Shown: piece by piece, positions 40,570 through 50,035 of the stretch
Layout of the letters: every line of letters begins with the position of its first letter
Numbering within the stretch: position 1 is the stretch's first letter
Assembly (NCBI GenBank): GCA_012270585.1
Contig: JAAXIB010000038.1
Span: forward strand, 1-64,000
Direction: 5' to 3'
Length of the DNA: 64,000 bases
From: Nitrospirales bacterium
Lineage (GTDB): Bacteria; Nitrospirota; Nitrospiria; Nitrospirales; UBA8639
Notes under the pieces: model-generated
Database searches by the model: none
What the model was told of the DNA's origin: nothing
What the model saw: the letters and a program-made list of their open reading frames with translations, nothing else
Translations under genes and position numbers: made by a program

Positions 40570-41621
40570 GACCCGACTTTTTTCAGCAGTTTTCGCACCC
40601 GGTCGTCCTGGCCGCCGAGTTCGATGTATTTACGGTATTGTTCGAGGGCTTTCGTCGTATCCTTGCGGTGAAACTCGTAGAAGACCCCCAGGTTGTAATA
40701 GCCTTCGACCAGCTTCGGGTTCAACTTCAGGGCGGCCAGATAGGCCTGCTCGGCTTCATCGAGCTTGTCGAGGTTCGCCAGGAGCACGCCCAGGTTGAGT
40801 TGCGCTTCAGCGTGCTTCGGATTCAGACGGACCACCTCCTGGAAGTGGTTCACCGCTTGTTTCGGTTGGTCCTGGGCCTGCATGAGATACCCCAGGGCGT
40901 AATGGGCCTCAAGCAGGTCAGGTGAGATTTTCAAGGCCTTTTGGTACGCCTCGATCGCCTGCGTCTCGCGTAGGGCCTTTTCGGACAACTGGGCCAGCAG
41001 GAGCCAGGCATTGGCGTCCTGGGGGTCCAGGCTCGTCAATTTTTCCAGTTGCTTCGTGGCCTGGTCCGTGTCGCCCTGCATATCGTAGAGAGTCGCCAGG
41101 TTATACCGGGCGGTGAGTTGTTTGGGCTCCAGTTTCAGCACGGCCTGGTAGGCACTAATGGCCTGTTCGCGTTCATCCAGTTGGTCATAGGTAAACGCCA
41201 GGTTCAGTTGCGCATCGGCAAAGCGCGGATAAATCTTGATGGCTTTCTTGAAAACCTTCTTGGCTGCCTCCAGATTTTTCTGATCTCGATAGATCAACCC
41301 GAGTTCCATATAGGCGCTGGCGAAATTGGGGTGCAACTCAACGGCTTTTTTCAGGTGGGCGACGGCTTGGTCGGGTTGCTGCAAGCCTCTAGACGAGACG
41401 ACTCCCAGCAGATGATGCGCGGCTGCAAAACGAGGAAACACTTTCAAGGCTTGTTGCAGTGATTTGGCGGCTTGCTGGAACTCTCCATTATTAAAGTGAA
41501 TCGCGCCTTGGTTAAACAAGGTTTGGGCTTCATCCGCGGCCAGGCTTGTGAGAGGAGGGGTAAGGCCCAGCGTGAGGCCCAGGACACCGATGGACATGAT
41601 TCGCAACAGTTGTCTGTTCAT
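40566..41621 (-). CDS. Exported TPR-repeat protein in TonB cluster
   Basis: 351 residues from ATG 41621 (MNRQLLRIMS); the longer open frame to 41720 runs into a palindromic repeat and is not coding. A signal peptide ends SLAADE. About nine TPR repeats of 34 residues follow, unusually regular (for example AHHLLGVVSSRGLQQPDQAVAHLKKAVELHP, AQLNLAFTYDQLDEREQAISAYQAVLKLEP). Probably a periplasmic scaffold. Translational coupling to tonB and position directly after a TonB receptor suggest a role in assembling or serving that receptor; similar TPR-TonB pairs occur elsewhere, but the function is not established. Confidence 0.82.
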   Translation of the reverse strand: MNRQLLRIMSIGVLGLTLGLTPPLTSLAADEAQTLFNQGAIHFNNGEFQQAAKSLQQALKVFPRFAAAHHLLGVVSSRGLQQPDQAVAHLKKAVELHPNFASAYMELGLIYRDQKNLEAAKKVFKKAIKIYPRFADAQLNLAFTYDQLDEREQAISAYQAVLKLEPKQLTARYNLATLYDMQGDTDQATKQLEKLTSLDPQDANAWLLLAQLSEKALRETQAIEAYQKALKISPDLLEAHYALGYLMQAQDQPKQAVNHFQEVVRLNPKHAEAQLNLGVLLANLDKLDEAEQAYLAALKLNPKLVEGYYNLGVFYEFHRKDTTKALEQYRKYIELGGQDDRVRKLLKKVGS

Positions 41622-41638
41622 AACGCCTCTATGTTCTC

Positions 41639-41683
41639 TTTCTCCCTCTCCACCACGAGGGAGAGGGCCGGGGTGAGGGGGTG
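41639..41683. repeat. Palindromic intergenic repeat
   Basis: CCCTCTCCACCACGAGGGAGAGGG followed by CCGGGGTGAGGGG, same family as at ~23030, ~30650 and ~48150. It lies between the receptor gene and the TPR gene of the minus-strand cluster and could act as a hairpin in their mRNA. Confidence 0.65.
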
Positions 41684-41709
41684 AGTAAAGTGAGCGTGTG
41701 TCAAGGTGG

Positions 41710-44286
41710 TTAGAATGCATACAACGCCCTCAGGTAATAGAATCCACCGTTGAATCCATAGGGAGAATACTCGGGATATTTCGTGCCTGCCGCCCCACTG
41801 GTTCGGTCCGGTACCGCGTCGAACAGGTTTTGCGCCCCTCCTGCGATCGTCAGCCCGGTTTTCATGGTATACGAAGCTTCCAGATCCGCGAGCAGCCGTG
41901 AACTGGCGTCTATACGTGCGTCAGGGTCGTCCGTTGTAAACTCGGTAAAGCTGTCGTAGTAGTAGAGCCGGCCCAGGAACCGCCAGGGCCCCTCTCTGTA
42001 GTCGCCCGTCAGGGTGACCCGGAAATTCGGCAGAAGTTGTTCCAACTCGGTCACCCGCTGATCGTTGATGATCTCCGGATCACGCTCGGTCACCTGGGTG
42101 TCATTCCAGTTGCCCGCCAACGTCCAGAGGATGTTTCCGCCGCCCATCTGCACCGGGTAGGTCGCCACGAGGTCGATGCCCTGCGTGGTCGTATCAAACG
42201 CGTTGGTGTAGAATTTCACGCTCGTGACGTCGCTAAAACCATAATCTCGCAAGACAGCTTTGTCCGTCTCATCCAAATCCTGGTTGCTCCCCAGTGAGAT
42301 GCGGTCCTGTACCTTGATCCGGTAGTAATCGACGGTCACGGACAGGTTCCCCACGTCCAGCACCGTGCCCGCGGACAGGTTGAAGGATTTTTCCGGCTTC
42401 AGTTGCTGAGCACCGTGCTTGGCCGGCACTCCACTCGGATGAGTCGGCGGCAGGGCGAGTCGGTCAGCGAGCGCTCCGGCGACGAATGCCGTGGTCACGT
42501 TTTGAAGGTTCGCTTGTCCCACGGTCGGGGCACGGAAACCCGTGCTGATCGAACCGCGAAGCGCCATGAAGGGCGTGGCTTGCCAACGGGTGTCCAACTT
42601 GCCGTTCGTGGTGTCTCCAAAGGTTTCGTATTCCTCAAACCGTCCGGCCACACCGACCAGCAGGTCCTTGGACACGTTGGTTTCCAAATCGAGATAGGCA
42701 GCGTAGCTGCCCCGGTTGTTTGCCCCCGCGATCCTGGGCGGGCGTCCGGGGAATCCATTGGATCCGACGCCGAATCCCTGCTCCGCAAGACCTCCACTGC
42801 TGTCGTCAATATACCAGGAATTCTCCCCGCCGGCTTCGATCTCGTATTCCTCTATTCGATACTCCAGGCCGAGGCCGACGTTCAGGGGCGAGGGTAACAT
42901 GGCGGTCTGCAGGACCCTGGACAGGTCCAGGTTGAATACGCGATCTCTCTCTATGTCGGCACCAGGATTGTAATTCGTCGGAATATCGGTTCTCAGTCCG
43001 GCGAGCTGCGGATTGATGGTGTTGGTCATGAAATAGTCAGTGCTGTGGTGCCCGAACACGGCACTGAGATCATAGTGCCAGTCGTCCAGCCAGGGATTGT
43101 CGCTGGACAGGTCCCCGCGGATACCCACTGCTCCACTCCAGTCGCGCACCGTCCCTCCGAACGTCGGGGTGAATCCGCCTGGGAACTTCTCGTTGAACAT
43201 GAAGCAGTGATCGGGAAGTGTCGCGATAACATCAGAATAGTCGGCCGCATTGTTCGCCGGTACGACAGGGCAGTTCCCTTGGGTCGGGTCGAGGTTCGCG
43301 ACCCTTACTGTAGGACCACCATTGACCTCCTCCCCTTTGAATACTCCACCGCGCGTATTCGGGTTGCGGAAGTAGAACCCGCCTTCTATTTTGCGTTGGG
43401 CAAAGTTGCCCCAGCCGTAGAGTTCGGCTTTGCTGTTCAGTTTCATGCCGAAGTTCCCGAAGAGTTTGTAGTCATAGTGAAACTCGGGTGCGCCCCAGAC
43501 CTGGGCGTGGGGTTGCCGCACGTACTTGTTGCCCGCGTCAATCAGTGCCTGCGCATCGGTGCGTTGGATGCTGCGATCGGTCGGATCGGATGCTCCATAT
43601 TCGAAGCTGAAGTTGGCAAACCCGGACTGGACGAACGGGAGTGGCAGGGGCACGCCCAGGTTGCCCGCAATATTGCGGGACTGGCCGTCTCCCAGATAGA
43701 ACTGACCCCAGCGGGCTTCCACCGTCCCGCTGTCGGGGGCGTCTTTCAACACGAAATTCATCACACCGGCCACGGCGTCGGACCCGTACTGCGCCGCCGC
43801 GCCGTCGCGCAGGATTTCCACGCGCTTGAGGGCAATGGCCGGGATTGCAGCCAGATCAACCGCGTGCGCCCCGTCTGAAATGCCGCCGCCCAGGAGGCTG
43901 ATGACGGAAGACCGGTGACGCCGTTTGCCGTTGACCAGAACCAGGGTGGAGTCGGGGGGCAGGCCACGCAGGTTTGCCGGGCGCACCAGCGTGGCGGCAT
44001 CGCCGATGGGTTGCTGGTTCACGTTGTAGGACGGCACGGTGGCCCTCAGGAGGGAGTCCAAGTCCCTGACCCCATAGTTCCTGAACGATTTCCCTTCCAG
44101 CACGTCAACCGGAACCGGAGAATCATGGGCCGAGCGACTCGGAACACGGGACCCGACCACGATCACTTCTTCGAGTTTGACAACGTCCGTGTCCTGACCT
44201 GCGGCTTCCTGTGCAAGAGATTGTTGAATCGGAATAGCCAACAGGCACAACAGTATCATAGAAGGAATTATTCGATGATGGTTCAT
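41710..44286 (-). CDS. TonB-dependent outer-membrane receptor, large type
   Basis: 858 residues. ATG 44286 follows AAGGAG eight bases upstream. Signal peptide ends SLAQEA. TonB box EEVIVVGSR, then the plug (NYGVRDLDSLLRATVPSYNV, RPANLRGLPPDSTLVLVNGKRRHRSS, VEILRDGAAAQYGSDAVAGVMNFVLK) and a large barrel ending GFYYLRALYAF. The SVIS-GGGISDGAHAVDLAAIP stretch is typical of a group of large receptors seen in Proteobacteria and environmental bacteria whose ligands (plant or microbial carbon compounds, peptides or chelates) are mostly unknown. It sits in a minus-strand cluster with a TonB-like protein upstream and TPR, tonB, exbB and exbD downstream. Confidence 0.88.
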   Translation of the reverse strand: MNHHRIIPSMILLCLLAIPIQQSLAQEAAGQDTDVVKLEEVIVVGSRVPSRSAHDSPVPVDVLEGKSFRNYGVRDLDSLLRATVPSYNVNQQPIGDAATLVRPANLRGLPPDSTLVLVNGKRRHRSSVISLLGGGISDGAHAVDLAAIPAIALKRVEILRDGAAAQYGSDAVAGVMNFVLKDAPDSGTVEARWGQFYLGDGQSRNIAGNLGVPLPLPFVQSGFANFSFEYGASDPTDRSIQRTDAQALIDAGNKYVRQPHAQVWGAPEFHYDYKLFGNFGMKLNSKAELYGWGNFAQRKIEGGFYFRNPNTRGGVFKGEEVNGGPTVRVANLDPTQGNCPVVPANNAADYSDVIATLPDHCFMFNEKFPGGFTPTFGGTVRDWSGAVGIRGDLSSDNPWLDDWHYDLSAVFGHHSTDYFMTNTINPQLAGLRTDIPTNYNPGADIERDRVFNLDLSRVLQTAMLPSPLNVGLGLEYRIEEYEIEAGGENSWYIDDSSGGLAEQGFGVGSNGFPGRPPRIAGANNRGSYAAYLDLETNVSKDLLVGVAGRFEEYETFGDTTNGKLDTRWQATPFMALRGSISTGFRAPTVGQANLQNVTTAFVAGALADRLALPPTHPSGVPAKHGAQQLKPEKSFNLSAGTVLDVGNLSVTVDYYRIKVQDRISLGSNQDLDETDKAVLRDYGFSDVTSVKFYTNAFDTTTQGIDLVATYPVQMGGGNILWTLAGNWNDTQVTERDPEIINDQRVTELEQLLPNFRVTLTGDYREGPWRFLGRLYYYDSFTEFTTDDPDARIDASSRLLADLEASYTMKTGLTIAGGAQNLFDAVPDRTSGAAGTKYPEYSPYGFNGGFYYLRALYAF

Positions 44287-44331
44287 AAGCGGGTCTCCTT
44301 GGGTGTGCTATTCAGCGATTCTTGTCTCCTA

Positions 44332-45087
44332 TTATTTGTTATATTCCTCAAGGTCGAATCTGATGGGCAGGTCGACCGCGGTGGAAATGGGAAATTCTCC
44401 ATCTTTCGCCGGATCGAATCGCCACGTTTTGACTGACTGCGCGGCGCTCTCGTCAAGCGCGGGAAATCCCGAGCTTGTTTGAGTCGTGACGTTTTCCACG
44501 TCCCCGCCGGCACCGATGGTGATTCGTAACACGACCGTGCCTTCCCAGCCCTCCCGGCGAGCCGCTTGCGGATACAGGGGACGTTCGGATTTGATCAGCC
44601 TGACGGTTTTCCGAAGTCCTTGGCGGTCCGCAATGGAATCCCGCATGAGTTGAGACCTGTCTTGCGACACGATAGAGTTTTTGGGGATCGTGGCGACCAT
44701 GAAGCCGGTGAACGGCACGATTTTCGCGACGTCGGGTTCGGCCAGGCTGATGAGGCGTTCTGTCTGGATCATTGTTCTGACCGATTTCCACAGTCCTTGG
44801 CGGTCCGCAATGGAATCCCGCATGAGTTGAGACCTGTCTTGCGACACGATAGAGTTTTTGGGGATCGTGGCGCCCATGAGGCCGCTCAACGGCACCAACG
44901 TCAGGGTATCGGGTTTGGGTATACTGATTTCCCGCTCTTCTTCAACGGCGAGAGCGGGAATTTCGATGGTCTCCAGGAACTCGATTGGTTGATCCGGCAA
45001 GCCCTGTGCCCCCGCGGGAGGACAGACGACACACCCCAGTAACGGCACAAGAACTGCCCCCATAACCTTTGAAAATGCGGAAGCCAT
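44332..45087 (-). CDS. Exported TonB-C-domain protein with internal duplication
   Basis: 251 residues from ATG 45087 (an ATG at 45120 is also in frame). The N-terminal hydrophobic segment (VMGAVLVPLLGCVVCPPAGAQG) can be a signal peptide, or with LLGC a weak lipobox. Two copies of a 59-residue unit follow, containing ATIPKNSIVSQDRSQLMRDS and then IADRQGL (residues ~75-135 and ~134-190). The C-terminal ~85 residues are a TonB-type domain (RPLYPQAARREGWEGTVVLRI, SVKTWRFDPAKDGEFPI). There is no long Pro-rich linker, so it is unlikely to reach the outer membrane like TonB. It may instead be periplasmic and modulate the receptor encoded 45 bp downstream. Confidence 0.75.
   Translation of the reverse strand: MASAFSKVMGAVLVPLLGCVVCPPAGAQGLPDQPIEFLETIEIPALAVEEEREISIPKPDTLTLVPLSGLMGATIPKNSIVSQDRSQLMRDSIADRQGLWKSVRTMIQTERLISLAEPDVAKIVPFTGFMVATIPKNSIVSQDRSQLMRDSIADRQGLRKTVRLIKSERPLYPQAARREGWEGTVVLRITIGAGGDVENVTTQTSSGFPALDESAAQSVKTWRFDPAKDGEFPISTAVDLPIRFDLEEYNK
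44615..44872 (-). repeat. Exact 81-bp direct repeat inside the TonB-like gene
   Basis: 44615-44695 and 44792-44872 are identical over 81 bp by direct reading, 177 bp (59 codons) apart, in frame. The surrounding sequence of each 177-bp unit is diverged, so the identical core points to recent gene conversion or strong constraint. Confidence 0.9.
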
Positions 45088-45348
45088 TTTGTTGGTTTTC
45101 TGGATCGTGTATGCGGGCAACGGCCTGGCTTTTAATTCGGTCGTAAGTATAGCATATGCAGAAAAGAGATTTAAACCTCCTGCCTACGTAGTAGTTGCTA
45201 CCAGGCCGGTTGTCTTCTTTCAATCAGGGGTTCGATTCATGAACCCATTCAGGTATACTAGGTGAAAAGGCGTTCTGCCCCGAGGGATTCCTTCTGTCCG
45301 GGGAACCCTCAAGATTACATTCGTTTCTCCAGAGGTATTGACCCCATC
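45088..45348. other. Divergent spacer between TonB cluster and secA
   Basis: About 260 bp. It holds the minus-strand promoter and, for secA, a TATACT at 45254-45259 without a convincing -35. No dispersed repeat is seen. Confidence 0.5.
45146..45174 (-). promoter_or_regulatory. Extended -10 promoter for the TonB cluster
   Basis: On the minus strand TGCTATACT (45146-45154) gives an extended -10 (TG then TATACT), with a weak TTTAAT -35 17 bp upstream (45169-45174). The start would be ~45139, ~50 nt before ATG 45087. Confidence 0.45.
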
Positions 45349-48072
45349 ATGTTCGTGAGACTGCTCAACCTGTTGTTCGGAAGCAAAAACGATCGTGAGT
45401 TGAAGGTGCTTCAACCCATTGTCGCGCGGATTAACGAATTGGAACCCGGCTTGCAGGCGCTTTCGGACGAGGCGCTGGCGGATCAGACCCAGGCGTTCAA
45501 AAAGCGTCTCGACGCAGGCGAAACGCTGGACGAGTTGCTCCCCGAAGCCTTTGCCGTGTGCCGGGAGGCCTCACGGCGAAAAATCGGACTGCGCCACTTC
45601 GACGTCCAACTCGTGGGCGGCATGGTGTTGCACGCGGGGAAAATTTCGGAAATGAAGACCGGCGAGGGAAAGACGCTGGTCGCCACCCTGCCCATGTACT
45701 TGAACGCCTTGGCGGGCAAAGGCGCGCACTTGGTGACGGTCAATGACTACCTGGCGAAACGTGACGCGCAATGGATGGGCCCCGTGTATCACGCGTTGGG
45801 TTGCACCGTCGGCGTGATCCAGCATGAATCCTCGTTCCTGTTCGATCCCGAATACGAGGCAACGGATAAACGGTTGAACCACCTGCGTCCCTGTACGAGA
45901 CCCGAAGCCTATCGTGCCGACATCACGTACGGCACCAACAACGAGTTCGGGTTCGATTACCTTCGGGACAATCTGGTCATCAATGACCTGCGCCAGCGAG
46001 TCCAACGGGAGTTGTCGTACGCGATCGTGGACGAGGTGGACAGCATCCTGATCGATGAAGCGCGCACGCCGCTCATCATCTCCGGTCCGGCCGAACAGAG
46101 CACGGAACTCTACAACCGGATCAACCGGCTCATTCCCAGGCTCACCGCCGAACGGGACTATACCATCGAGGAAAAATCAAGGACGGTGGCGCTGACGGAA
46201 GAAGGGAACGCCCGCGCGGAAAAATTGCTGGCCGGGGAGGGCCTGCTGGCGGGCGACAACCTGTATGACCCGAAAAATCTCGACGTGGTGCACCACGTCA
46301 TCAAAGCCTTGCAGGCCCATGCCATTTATAAACGCGACGTGGACTACGTGGTCAAGGAAGGCGAAGTGCAAATCGTCGACGAGTTTACGGGACGCCTGAT
46401 GCCGGGCCGGCGGTGGAGCGACGGGTTGCACCAGGCGGTCGAAGCCAAGGAGGGCGTGAAAATCGCCAACGAAAATCAGACCCTGGCGTCCATCACGTTC
46501 CAGAACTATTTTCGGATGTACGACAAACTGGCGGGAATGACCGGAACCGCGGATACGGAAGCCGCGGAGTTTGCCAAGATCTACAACCTGGACGTCAACG
46601 TGATTCCGACCAACCGGGCGATGGTTCGCCAGGATCATTCGGACGTGGTGTATCGCACGGAGAAGGAAAAATTCGAGGCGATCGCCCAGGAAGTCCTGGA
46701 CTATCACGAGCGGGGCCAGCCCGTGCTGGTGGGCACGATTTCAATTGAAAAGTCGGAGCGACTCTCCAAAATTCTCAAGCAACGAGGCGTGAAACACCAC
46801 GTCCTGAACGCCAAGTTTCATGAAAAGGAAGCGGAGATCATTTCCCAGGCCGGGGGCAAGGGCGGGGTGACGTTGGCCACCAACATGGCCGGTCGGGGAA
46901 CGGATATTATTCTGGGCGGCAACCCGGATGCCTTGTACAAGCAGCAGGTGGTCTACCGGGGTGAAGACCTGACTGATGAACAGAAACAGGCGGCGTTTGA
47001 ACGGATTCAACGGCAATGCGAAACGGAAAAGGGGGAAGTCCTGCGATTGGGCGGGTTGCATATCGTCGGCACCGAGCGCCATGAGAGTCGCCGGATCGAC
47101 AACCAGCTTCGAGGCCGGTCCGGTCGCCAGGGCGACCCGGGGTCGTCCCGGTTCTTTTTATCCCTGGAAGACGATCTGATGCGCATTTTTGCGTCCGAGC
47201 GGGTCTCCAACCTGATGTTGAAGCTGGGGATGGAAGAAGGCGTGCCGATCGAGCACCGGATGGTCACCAAGTCCATTGAGAACGCCCAGAAGAAAGTCGA
47301 AGCTCATAATTTCGACATCCGGAAACACATTCTCGAATACGATGACGTCATGAACAAACAGCGGGAAATCATCTATGCCCATCGAGCCGGCGTCCTTGGG
47401 GGCAGTTCCATTCAGGAGGACGCGGAGGATTGGCTCGTGGACGTGGTGGACGCCTCGATCAACACCCACTGCCCGGAAGAAGTCTATGCCGAAGCCTGGG
47501 ACCTGGCTGGACTGCGTGAAGCCGCCCTCGCGCAATTCGGCACGGAAATCCTGGCGACCGGGGACATGGCGGACATGGGGCGGGACGGCCTGCGGGACGA
47601 ATTGCTGGAACACGTCCAGCAACTCTTCAGGCAAAGACAACGGGAGCGCGAAGAGCAAATCGGTCCCGAGCTTCGCTCGCAGCTTGAACGGAGCCTGGTG
47701 TTGCAGGTCATCGATCATCATTGGAAGGAGCATCTTCTGGGCATGGATCAGCTCCGGGACGGCATCGGGCTCAGGGGCTATGGCCAGAAAGATCCCCTGG
47801 CGGAATATAAACGGGAAGGCTTCGACATGTTTGCCGCCATGATGGACCGCATCAAGTCCGATGCCCTTGAGCGGCTGTTTAAAGTCCAGGTCGTCAAAGG
47901 GGAGCGCCCGCCCATTGAAGAAGATGCGGCCCTGCCTCCCCCTATGATCTTCAACCGTGGAGATGGTGAATCCGCGCCACGGCCGGTCCAACGGTCCCAG
48001 GCAAAAGTCGGCCGAAACGAGCCCTGCCCATGCGGCAGCGGCAAGAAATATAAAAAATGTCACGGGATGTAA
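45349..48072 (+). CDS. secA: Preprotein translocase ATPase SecA
   Basis: 907 residues from ATG 45349 (AGAGG upstream). The motor that pushes unfolded preproteins through SecYEG. Blocks in order: [35 protein letters not shown] (Walker A), [52 protein letters not shown] (DEAD-type Walker B), [21 protein letters not shown] and [31 protein letters not shown], then the scaffold helices. The C-terminal zinc-binding tail [17 protein letters not shown] binds SecB or lipids. Length and order are canonical. A frame extension upstream to 45262 is not supported by a ribosome-binding site. Confidence 0.97.
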   Translation: MFVRLLNLLFGSKNDRELKVLQPIVARINELEPGLQALSDEALADQTQAFKKRLDAGETLDELLPEAFAVCREASRRKIGLRHFDVQLVGGMVLHAGKISEMKTGEGKTLVATLPMYLNALAGKGAHLVTVNDYLAKRDAQWMGPVYHALGCTVGVIQHESSFLFDPEYEATDKRLNHLRPCTRPEAYRADITYGTNNEFGFDYLRDNLVINDLRQRVQRELSYAIVDEVDSILIDEARTPLIISGPAEQSTELYNRINRLIPRLTAERDYTIEEKSRTVALTEEGNARAEKLLAGEGLLAGDNLYDPKNLDVVHHVIKALQAHAIYKRDVDYVVKEGEVQIVDEFTGRLMPGRRWSDGLHQAVEAKEGVKIANENQTLASITFQNYFRMYDKLAGMTGTADTEAAEFAKIYNLDVNVIPTNRAMVRQDHSDVVYRTEKEKFEAIAQEVLDYHERGQPVLVGTISIEKSERLSKILKQRGVKHHVLNAKFHEKEAEIISQAGGKGGVTLATNMAGRGTDIILGGNPDALYKQQVVYRGEDLTDEQKQAAFERIQRQCETEKGEVLRLGGLHIVGTERHESRRIDNQLRGRSGRQGDPGSSRFFLSLEDDLMRIFASERVSNLMLKLGMEEGVPIEHRMVTKSIENAQKKVEAHNFDIRKHILEYDDVMNKQREIIYAHRAGVLGGSSIQEDAEDWLVDVVDASINTHCPEEVYAEAWDLAGLREAALAQFGTEILATGDMADMGRDGLRDELLEHVQQLFRQRQREREEQIGPELRSQLERSLVLQVIDHHWKEHLLGMDQLRDGIGLRGYGQKDPLAEYKREGFDMFAAMMDRIKSDALERLFKVQVVKGERPPIEEDAALPPPMIFNRGDGESAPRPVQRSQAKVGRNEPCPCGSGKKYKKCHGM

Positions 48073-48147
48073 GTGACGAACCCTCGGTCTTCCTCGCCCT
48101 GGAGAGGGTGGGTATGTGATTGGCTCGATGCTTGGGAACCGCTTCAG

Positions 48148-48200
48148 CTCCAATCTTCCTCGCCCCCGAAGAGGGGAGAGGAGTGAGGTAAGGGGGGTGA
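48148..48200. repeat. Palindromic intergenic repeat after secA
   Basis: TCTTCCTCGCCCCCGAAGAGGGGAGAGGAGTGAGGTAAGGGGGG, a diverged member of the CCCTCTCCCC family. A half-unit, CTTCCTCGCCCTGGAGAGGG, lies at ~48090. They separate secA from the accessory region. Confidence 0.55.
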
Positions 48201-48254
48201 TGCGAATTTGGTTTCACACAATTTCCTGAGACCCAACGGAATACCTCGTCTCTG

Positions 48255-48899
48255 ATGATGTCTCTGCATTTGGATCTTCTTTCCCCTGCTCAACGCCGAT
48301 TGTGGGATGAACTTGGTGACGTCCCTCCACAATTTACGCTGTACGGTGGTACCGCCATTGCCTTGTATCTAGGACACCGGAAATCAATAGATTTCGATTT
48401 CTTTGGCTCCGAGTCCTTCGATCCTCAACGACTCTATGCGGCTGTCCCGTTTTTGAAAGGGGCTAAAATCGTTCAGCAGGCACCCAATACCCTGACCTGT
48501 CTGGTTGATCGGGACGGGAACGTGCAGGTCTCGTTTTTTGGAGTGCCGAACATGGTGGTTCTCCGTGAACCCTTGCAGTTCCCGGACAACGGGATCCGAA
48601 TTGCCTCACTCATCGACTTGGCCGGCATGAAAGCAGCGGTGGTACAACAGCGGGCCGAAGCCAAAGATTACTTGGATCTTCACGCACTCATAAACCAGGA
48701 AGCGGTAGACCTGCCTATGGCATTGGCGGCGGCAAACCGAATCTATTCGGATTCTTTTCAATCTCAATTGACCTTGAAAGCTCTCACGTATTTCGGCGAT
48801 GGTGATTTACACACTCTGCCTGATTCAGTCAGGTTGGGGTTAGTAGAGTCGGTCCGCGCTGTCGATTTGAATCGTTTGCCTAATCCCGGGAACTCGTGA
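48255..48899 (+). CDS. AbiEii/AbiGii-type nucleotidyltransferase
   Basis: 214 residues (ATG 48255 or 48258). The nucleotidyltransferase core is visible: FTLYGGTAIALYLGHRKSIDFDFF gives the GG...hxDxD signature, followed by the short strand with VQVSFFG (third acidic position replaced here by polar residues) and the helical tail MKAAVVQQRAEAKDYLDLHALI typical of AbiEii. Such proteins act as toxins that modify tRNA or other targets in AbiE-like abortive infection and toxin-antitoxin pairs; solitary members are of unknown function. A small gene follows 49 bp downstream on the same strand, likely its partner. Confidence 0.82.
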   Translation: MMSLHLDLLSPAQRRLWDELGDVPPQFTLYGGTAIALYLGHRKSIDFDFFGSESFDPQRLYAAVPFLKGAKIVQQAPNTLTCLVDRDGNVQVSFFGVPNMVVLREPLQFPDNGIRIASLIDLAGMKAAVVQQRAEAKDYLDLHALINQEAVDLPMALAAANRIYSDSFQSQLTLKALTYFGDGDLHTLPDSVRLGLVESVRAVDLNRLPNPGNS

Positions 48900-48948
48900 T
48901 TGATTTGTACTTGAACGCAGAGAGATTGAAGGATGTGGAGAGTGGCTT

Positions 48949-49239
48949 GTGAAAAAGCTGACATTTACTGATGAGATGACAAAAGTCGCTTCCCGGGTCC
49001 TTTGGTTTGAACCTCCGGAAAAGGCCTTATCCGATCAGGTTCGGTTTTTAACGTATGCCATGACCTACGGGACCCATGAGGATATGAATATTGTTCGGCA
49101 GTATGTCTCCGATCAGGAATTGCTGGAAGCCCTCGACCATGCACCACCGGGAATTTTCGATGCCCGGTCCTGGGCGTATTGGAACGTCATGCTTGGACGG
49201 TATCCCACCCCACCATTGCCCGAACGGCAGCTTAGCTGA
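48949..49239 (+). CDS. Small partner protein of the AbiEii-type gene (possible antitoxin)
   Basis: 96 residues, GTG start at 48949. Soluble, helical: VASRVLWFEPPEKALSDQVRFLTYAMTYG, EDMNIVRQYVSDQELLEALDHAP, then FDARSWAYWNVMLG. The order 'LWF...P...L....FL.YA..YG..ED...V...V....L...L...P.G.....W.YW' resembles small proteins (DUF6922-like) that commonly sit beside AbiEii-type nucleotidyltransferases. I place it in that group by pattern, not by a search. It would be the antitoxin or specificity factor if the pair is a toxin-antitoxin system. Here the gene comes after the transferase. Confidence 0.65.
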   Translation: MKKLTFTDEMTKVASRVLWFEPPEKALSDQVRFLTYAMTYGTHEDMNIVRQYVSDQELLEALDHAPPGIFDARSWAYWNVMLGRYPTPPLPERQLS

Positions 49240-49315
49240 TGTCCGGGATAACCGGTTGACCAGCTAGTTCACCGGTGCAACACCAACCGCCGATTATCTG
49301 AGCACCCGTATTCCA

Positions 49316-50026
49316 TTATCGTTGCCCTTCAGCCAGTGCCTTCAACTTCATACGTAAACGTTTCACAAAGGGGTCTTGTTGGCCTCGGTAGTAGGCATTG
49401 AGGCCAACTTGAAAGTAATCTCCGAGTGCACCTTCTACCACTATGTCTTGTTGGCTCGTGGGGACGGTTTGAAATCGTCGAAATGCTGCCTTAAGTTTCT
49501 TTACAAGGGCGGTTGAGATGTGGGCAACCAACTGATCCACACCGTTGGCCGCCGCGACATTTTCCGCGATGTAGTTCCTGAACGCATCCATATCCTGAGC
49601 TTCAAGAATTTTGATGGCGTATGGGTCGACGATGCGTCTGAGTTGGCGTTGATGCTCGATATACGCATCAGTCAGAAGGTCTTTGATGATTTCCTGTCGA
49701 TAATCCGTAACGGTCTCCTCGTAGCCTATTGTGATACCCTCGAGATAGGCCGCCTGAATTACCGTCCTGGAATGATTCATGATTCGTTTCACGAGATCTT
49801 CTATGGCGGCATCCTGTTCGACTGTGGGGAGGGTTTCAATGATCATAAAGACGGCCACAATGCGCGTCTTCAGGACATCTTTCTGGTCCTCAATCGTTGA
49901 CTGATAGCCTTCCACAAAGGAGTCCCCGGCAGATCCTCTCTCAATGGCAATGGCTTGCTCACCGGCTCCGATTAACAAGATCAGCCCTGCCGCGCATGCC
50001 AGGATGTGATTAGTATGACGAATCAT
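49316..50026 (-). CDS. Exported helical protein of unknown function
   Basis: 236 residues, not recognised. A signal peptide (~1-27, ending QAIAIE) is followed by an almost entirely helical mature part with many charged residues. A conserved-looking centre reads YLEGITIGYEETVTDYRQEIIKDLLTDAYIEHQRQLRRIVDP. There are no cysteines after the signal and no catalytic motif. It starts 9 bp after the stop of the upstream membrane gene, so the two form a minus-strand pair. Codon use and GC are visibly lower than in secA or the nuo genes, consistent with acquired DNA. Confidence 0.65.
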   Translation of the reverse strand: MIRHTNHILACAAGLILLIGAGEQAIAIERGSAGDSFVEGYQSTIEDQKDVLKTRIVAVFMIIETLPTVEQDAAIEDLVKRIMNHSRTVIQAAYLEGITIGYEETVTDYRQEIIKDLLTDAYIEHQRQLRRIVDPYAIKILEAQDMDAFRNYIAENVAAANGVDQLVAHISTALVKKLKAAFRRFQTVPTSQQDIVVEGALGDYFQVGLNAYYRGQQDPFVKRLRMKLKALAEGQR

Positions 50027-50035
50027 GTTATCTAG

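Noticed and set aside
41622-41720. Upstream extension of the TPR protein
   Set aside because: It translates a palindromic repeat (PPHPGPLPRGGEG), and the signal peptide starts at Met 41621.
45254-45259. TATACT as -10 of a secA promoter
   Set aside because: No acceptable -35 at 16-18 bp and no extended -10; left as a mention only.
48255-49239. Canonical AbiE (AbiEi-AbiEii) phage-defence operon
   Set aside because: The small protein follows rather than precedes the transferase and is too short for AbiEi (winged helix plus C-terminal domain).
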